From: Methanothrix sp.
GTDB taxonomy: Archaea; Halobacteriota; Methanosarcinia; Methanotrichales; Methanotrichaceae
NCBI RefSeq assembly: GCF_026419855.1
Contig: NZ_JAOAKP010000002.1
Span: 1 to 62,179, forward strand
Reading direction: 5' to 3'
Length of the DNA stretch: 62,179 nucleotides
Shown here: positions 59,214 to 62,179 of the stretch, piece after piece
Layout: every line of letters begins with the position of its first letter
How positions within the stretch are numbered: position 1 is the first letter of the stretch
Made by a program: the position numbers and the translations under genes
Notes under the pieces: generated by a model
What the model was told of the DNA's origin: nothing
Database searches by the model: none
Seen by the model: only the letters and a program-made list of their open reading frames with translations

Positions 59214-60479
59214 ATGATAGTATCTGTCTCACGCTCCTCCATCTCAGGAACTGTCCGCGCACCGCCATCGAAGAGCTATACTCACAGAGCTGTGCTCATC
59301 ACAGCTCTCTCAGATTCAGGATGCGTTCACAGGCCGCTAATATCCGCAGACACCCGGGCCACAATATCGGCATGCGAGGCCTTCGGGGCTAATGTGAACT
59401 TGCGGGAAGACTCTCTTGAGATCCACGGGGTCTCGGGCAAGCCCAGAACCCCTGAGAACGTCATAGATGTCCTGAACTCAGGGACGACGCTCAGGTTCAT
59501 GTCAGCGGTTGCAGCGCTCACCGACGGCGCAGTCCTTACAGGCGACAGCTCGATACGCAGCAGGCCGAACGGCCCACTTCTCAAAGCGCTAAACGACCTG
59601 GGCGCTGAGGCGTTCTCCATAAGGGGAAACGATCGCGCTCCGCTTGTCATAAGAGGGCGGCTCAGAGGTGGATCTACATATCTTGATGGCAGTGTGAGCT
59701 CGCAGTTCCTCTCAGCCCTCCTGATAGCATGCCCACTATCCAGCGGCGATACGACGATCTCGATAAAGGGCGAGCTGAAATCCAGGCCGTATGCCGAGAT
59801 CACTCTGGATATCCTTAGAGAGGCCGGGGCTGAGATACATGTCGATGGAAATGCTTTCCGCATGCATGGAGGCCAGAGGTACAGCCTTCAGGAGTACACT
59901 GTGCCGGGAGATTTCTCATCCGCATCGTATCCTCTGGCTGCAGCAGCGCTCGCAGGCTCTGCTACCGTGCAGGGCCTGTTCCCATCAAGGCAGGGTGACT
60001 CTGCGATAGTTGAGATTCTCGGAGAGATGGGAGCTGACGTCTTGTGGGATACAGAGAGAGGAGAGGTTAGCGTATCAGCGGCAGAACTGAGGGGCACAGA
60101 GATAGATGCGAGCCTGACGCCGGATCTTGTGCCGACGCTCGCGGTTCTGGGGGCGGTGGCCGAGGGGCGCACGGTCATAAAGAATGCGGAGCACGTGCGC
60201 CACAAGGAGACCGACAGGATCCATGCGATGGCGGTAGAGCTGAAGAAGATGGGCGCAGAAATACGGGAAAGACCTGACGGTCTGGAGATTGCTGGGGGTG
60301 AACTGCACGGAGCAGATCTTCATGGATACCACGACCACAGGATCGTGATGGCACTGACCCTCGCAGGGATCGTGGCAGGCGATACCAGGATCGATACCGC
60401 GGAATCGGTCGATGTATCCTATCCGGGGTTCTTTGAGGATATGAGAAGGCTTGGAGTAAATCTGATTACATCTCCATGA
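59214..60479 (+). CDS. aroA: 3-phosphoshikimate 1-carboxyvinyltransferase (EPSP synthase)
   Basis: 421 residues. Sixth step of the shikimate pathway, joining shikimate-3-phosphate and PEP. N-terminal GTVRAPPSKSYTHRAVLITA (KS and R active-site residues), LNSGTTLRFM, the GDSSIRSRP loop, and C-terminal VRHKETDRIHAMAVELKKMG and GYHDHRIVMAL are all intact. ATG 59214 gives the normal start (MIVSVSRSSISGTV). No other aro genes adjacent. Confidence 0.96.
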   Translation: MIVSVSRSSISGTVRAPPSKSYTHRAVLITALSDSGCVHRPLISADTRATISACEAFGANVNLREDSLEIHGVSGKPRTPENVIDVLNSGTTLRFMSAVAALTDGAVLTGDSSIRSRPNGPLLKALNDLGAEAFSIRGNDRAPLVIRGRLRGGSTYLDGSVSSQFLSALLIACPLSSGDTTISIKGELKSRPYAEITLDILREAGAEIHVDGNAFRMHGGQRYSLQEYTVPGDFSSASYPLAAAALAGSATVQGLFPSRQGDSAIVEILGEMGADVLWDTERGEVSVSAAELRGTEIDASLTPDLVPTLAVLGAVAEGRTVIKNAEHVRHKETDRIHAMAVELKKMGAEIRERPDGLEIAGGELHGADLHGYHDHRIVMALTLAGIVAGDTRIDTAESVDVSYPGFFEDMRRLGVNLITSP

Positions 60480-60642
60480 AATGCTCTGGCCGGAGCAGGA
60501 CGAGCTGGAGCAGTAAAACCCGCACCAATCACCATCTGAGATGGTTGCCATGCGCTGTCCCGGAAACCCAAAGATGCCCACCATATTCCAGACCGGCTCG
60601 CACGATTACATAGAACCTGTTTAGCAGGGATAGCGGAAACTC

Positions 60643-61650
60643 TCAGGAGGGAGGAGTTGACTTCGGTGATTCCCTCAGTCGGCGCCTGTAGTAGCTTATA
60701 GGGTGCCTGATGCGCCTGCAGAGCTCATCGCCGCCGGGGCAGTTGCCGTATGTGAGCATTGTGGAGCACGACGGCGGGGTGTACCGCGTTCCTGTTGATC
60801 CGGCGATGTGCTCGATCTGGTATCTTGTCATCTCCTCATCGAAGTCTGGACTGTTGTTGAAGATGCCGATTACCTCCTCAACACTCAGATTTATGTTGAG
60901 AAGGAAGCTTGTGAGCGCGAATCTTGCTGTGTGGGCCAGGTTTCTGCCGGCTGCAAGCTGCTCCAGCAGCGATCTCATGCACGGCGGCAGGGCATCCCTG
61001 TTGAACTCTCCGAGCTCTACCATTGCGCTATGCTTCGATGATTCGAGCTCACCTCTTAGGGATTTAATTTGATCCGACAGGCTCTCGCATATGCCTCCAG
61101 CATCGAGCGGAAGCCCCTCCTGTATTCTGTCCTTGATCCTCTCCTCCATCAGTCGGAGCAGCTCTTCGCGGGTGACTGTTAGATACCCGCGGTCAAGGTT
61201 TCTGTTGATGAGTTTCCACTTCTGGCTTCTGAACCGCGCAGCGGACACAACAAAATCCACAAAATGTATTCTGAAGTTCTCTCCTTCAGAGAGAGGGCTC
61301 ATCCCCAGATCCCTGGCGATCTCCAGCACCTCTTCTTTATCCGAGATCCTAAGCCTCCTGTGAGCGAGCTTCGCCTCCGCCAGGACATAGCGTCTCAGAA
61401 GATAGTCGTCATCGATGCACGAGACGATCAGCCTGGCGAGAGGATACGACAGAAGCTCAACGTTCTGCTTCACGCTGTCTGATGTGTCCGCATCCGGTAT
61501 ATCTCCATGAAGCGCCCCCTGGACACGCTCAACCGCCCTGCGCCGCACAGGCTGGAACGCCCTGCTCCTGAGCACATCCTCAAGGGGGGCATCAATGCGC
61601 CTGATATCCTGTGCTGCAGCATGTGTGAATGGGTACCAGAATGTCCTCAT
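60643..61650 (-). CDS. priL: DNA primase large subunit PriL
   Basis: 335 residues. Regulatory/Fe-S subunit of archaeal primase. It begins FWYPFTHAAAQDIRRID, and the C-terminal [4Fe-4S] domain has four spaced cysteines: ALPPCMRSLL, PPSCSTMLTYGNCPG and ELCRRIRHPISYY. It helps PriS start primers and binds the template. It overlaps pcn by 4 bp (61647-61650), so primase and clamp are cotranscribed. The 163-bp gap to aroA shows nothing. Confidence 0.93.
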   Translation of the reverse strand: MRTFWYPFTHAAAQDIRRIDAPLEDVLRSRAFQPVRRRAVERVQGALHGDIPDADTSDSVKQNVELLSYPLARLIVSCIDDDYLLRRYVLAEAKLAHRRLRISDKEEVLEIARDLGMSPLSEGENFRIHFVDFVVSAARFRSQKWKLINRNLDRGYLTVTREELLRLMEERIKDRIQEGLPLDAGGICESLSDQIKSLRGELESSKHSAMVELGEFNRDALPPCMRSLLEQLAAGRNLAHTARFALTSFLLNINLSVEEVIGIFNNSPDFDEEMTRYQIEHIAGSTGTRYTPPSCSTMLTYGNCPGGDELCRRIRHPISYYRRRLRESPKSTPPS

Positions 61651-62179
61651 TCCTGCTCTATTCTGGGCGCCAGGAGGTAGCTGACATAGACCTCGTTCAG
61701 CCTGAAGCTGATCCGCAGCGGATAATCGATGCCTATCTCAAGCTTCACCTCCGGTGCCTTTCCTATGGATTTGCTCATGTCGGAGAGATAATCCAAAGAG
61801 AAGAGAGATCTTGCCTCTCCAGGCTTCATATCAAGAAGCTCAGAGCTCGGCATCGTGAGCTTTAGCGCATCTATGTCTCCCTTCGCCTCCATGTAGAAGA
61901 CATCATCTTTAACACCAAGCACCACATGATCGCTCACCTTCTCCGCAGCTTTGATCGCCCGTCTGAACTCCGCTCCGGGGATCGTCACATGCGCTGGGAG
62001 ATCGAGCTCCGGGATCCTGGGCTCCTTGCGTATCGCGCTCGGATCTATCAGGCTCAATGTGTATGACAGAGAGCCGACGCCTATCTTCAGCTTTCGCTCA
62101 TCCTCCAGAAGCTCGAGCCTCACACGTTCTCCCCTATCAGCCATGCTGAGCAGATCGCTCAGGCGCACGAGATCGACCC
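61647..62179 (-). CDS. pcn: DNA polymerase sliding clamp PCNA (partial, 5' end outside window)
   Basis: The visible part is the C-terminal 177 or so residues of a trimeric clamp of about 245. The frame continues past the window edge (VDLVRLSDLLSMADRGERV). The second PCNA domain carries IPGAEFRRAIKAAEKVSDHV, and the C-terminus DYPLRISFRLNEVYVSYLLA then PRIEQE matches the end of archaeal PCNAs. It tethers polymerase, ligase and FEN1 to DNA. It is translationally coupled to priL. Confidence 0.94.
   Translation of the reverse strand, partial: VDLVRLSDLLSMADRGERVRLELLEDERKLKIGVGSLSYTLSLIDPSAIRKEPRIPELDLPAHVTIPGAEFRRAIKAAEKVSDHVVLGVKDDVFYMEAKGDIDALKLTMPSSELLDMKPGEARSLFSLDYLSDMSKSIGKAPEVKLEIGIDYPLRISFRLNEVYVSYLLAPRIEQE

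Noticed and set aside
60643-62179. Replication origin next to priL and pcn
   Set aside because: I found no origin recognition boxes, cdc6 gene or AT-rich repeats near these genes.

Overview
The window comes from a methanogenic archaeon, most likely a thermophilic acetoclastic Methanothrix (Methanosaeta) close to M. thermoacetophila; the species is an inference. The evidence for an archaeon is an archaeal histone, GatE, Trm5, Hef, PCNA/PriL, Cbf5, LSm, eukaryote-type ribosomal proteins (eL19, eL32, eL37, eS4), archaeal TATA boxes and an intron-bearing tRNA. Coenzyme M genes (comD, comE and a COG1900-ferredoxin protein) make it a methanogen. A complete gas vesicle locus fits the gas-vacuolate thermophilic Methanothrix.

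Layout. 0-9.5 kb holds housekeeping genes: histone, gatE, trm5, nadC, a CARDB surface protein, a CetZ-type tubulin, a class II photolyase and a family II pyrophosphatase. 9.6-19 kb holds two paralogous zinc-ribbon proteins, a PUA protein, LSm-rpl37e-purF, hef, a TPR protein, and comDE facing the COG1900-ferredoxin gene. 19-25.4 kb is accessory: a 914-residue secreted beta-helix protein, 1.3 kb of repeats and relics, and an orphan cobalt/nickel-type ECF pair (cbiO-cbiQ). 25.4-41.2 kb is one long minus-strand ribosomal superoperon. Its order is SPOUT methylase, L3-L4-L23-L2-S19-L22-S3-L29-Rpp29-S17-L14-L24-S4e-L5-S14-S8-L6-L32e-L19e-L18-S5-L30-L15-SecY-DUF106-Cmk-Cbf5, ending in tRNA-Ser. Many genes overlap by ATGA. 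41.3-47.5 kb holds slipin-NfeD, argB, pycB and two unrecognised genes.

47.8-59 kb is the most interesting region: a divergent gas vesicle locus. Leftward it reads gvpA, a GvpC-like 58-residue-repeat protein, gvpN, an unknown gene, gvpO, gvpF, a small basic protein and gvpH. Rightward there is a regulatory block (response regulator, histidine-kinase relic, DUF835 protein with a cysteine-rich insert, PadR regulator with its own palindrome, KaiC-like ATPase). It is followed by gvpG, a GvpA-zinc-ribbon fusion, a GvpA-PH/GRAM-like fusion, gvpK and gvpL. The fusions, the repeat protein and the regulators look like an unusual and possibly undescribed variant of gas vesicle assembly and control. The window ends with aroA, priL and a pcn gene cut by the edge.

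Intergenic regions carry at least four families of small non-autonomous elements. Family A is 111 bp with TA duplications and is found inside families B and C. Family B has TTTAGGCA ends, family C has CGCTCTT ends, and a single family D element has perfect 15-bp ends and an 8-bp target duplication. No intact transposase and no CRISPR array is visible.
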